From NCBI RefSeq assembly GCF_030409215.1, contig NZ_JAUFPL010000032.1, positions 222,872 through 286,871 on the forward strand: 64,000 nucleotides of DNA. The letters run 5' to 3'. The notes under the pieces were generated by a model that saw only the letters and a program-made list of their open reading frames with translations, did no database searches and was not told the DNA's origin. The DNA comes from Halomonas ramblicola. Its GTDB lineage: Bacteria > Pseudomonadota > Gammaproteobacteria > Pseudomonadales > Halomonadaceae. Position numbers and translations under genes: made by a program. Below, in pieces: positions 63,983-64,000 of this stretch; within the stretch, counting starts at the first letter, position 1, and each line of letters opens with the position of its first letter.

Positions 63983-64000
63983 TCTCCGACCGCGGACGCT

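Overview
The window is a 64 kb stretch of a high-GC gammaproteobacterial chromosome around the replication origin. Gene content and order (rpmH-rnpA-yidC-mnmE, mnmG-rsmG-parA-parB-atpIBEFHAGDC, dnaA-dnaN-recF-gyrB), an ErpA, a HexR-type regulator and a Pseudomonas-like long PstA point to a Halomonas-like member of the Oceanospirillales. The family assignment is inferred from gene content only; no rRNA is present.

Left part (1-9.6 kb): a phosphate regulon. phoB-phoR read right and pstS, pstC-pstA-pstB-phoU read left. Pho boxes with the classic 7-4-7 spacing lie before phoB, before pstC and before pstS; the last one overlaps the start codon of a divergent acyl-CoA thioesterase gene. A copper chaperone and a CysZ-like permease follow. 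From 9.6 to 24 kb come an orphan TRAP solute-binding protein, uvrD, hexR, a small protein of unknown function, an Na+-dependent (SNF) transporter, a DUF72 protein, glmS, glmU, apbE, uppP and mgtE. From 24 to 36 kb come the complete ATP synthase operon with a strong sigma-70 type promoter, then parB, parA, rsmG and mnmG, all on the minus strand.

Middle part (36-50.8 kb): a block that separates mnmG from mnmE, genes that are adjacent in pseudomonads. It holds an amino-acid ABC transporter, erpA, argC, a ClC protein, hemJ, thiD, hemL, a kinase-like ATPase, a CsgD-like regulator with an AT-rich upstream region, rdgB, hemW, an OmpA-type lipoprotein and rlmJ. Its right border carries a REP-like hairpin between two identical 40-bp copies of the mnmE 3' end.

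Right part (50.8-64 kb): mnmE, yidC, rnpA and rpmH (minus), the probable oriC with DnaA boxes, dnaA-dnaN-recF-gyrB (plus), gmhB, and a decayed non-coding tail with an IS3-family remnant. Six parS-like sites lie between 58.4 and 63.9 kb, two of them inside recF; they are the expected targets of the ParB encoded at 31.5 kb. A dispersed, foldback, MITE-like element occurs four times (three complete copies, one partial); one copy is flanked by an 11-bp direct repeat. This family, the parS cluster and the mnmE-tail duplication are the least ordinary parts of the window.
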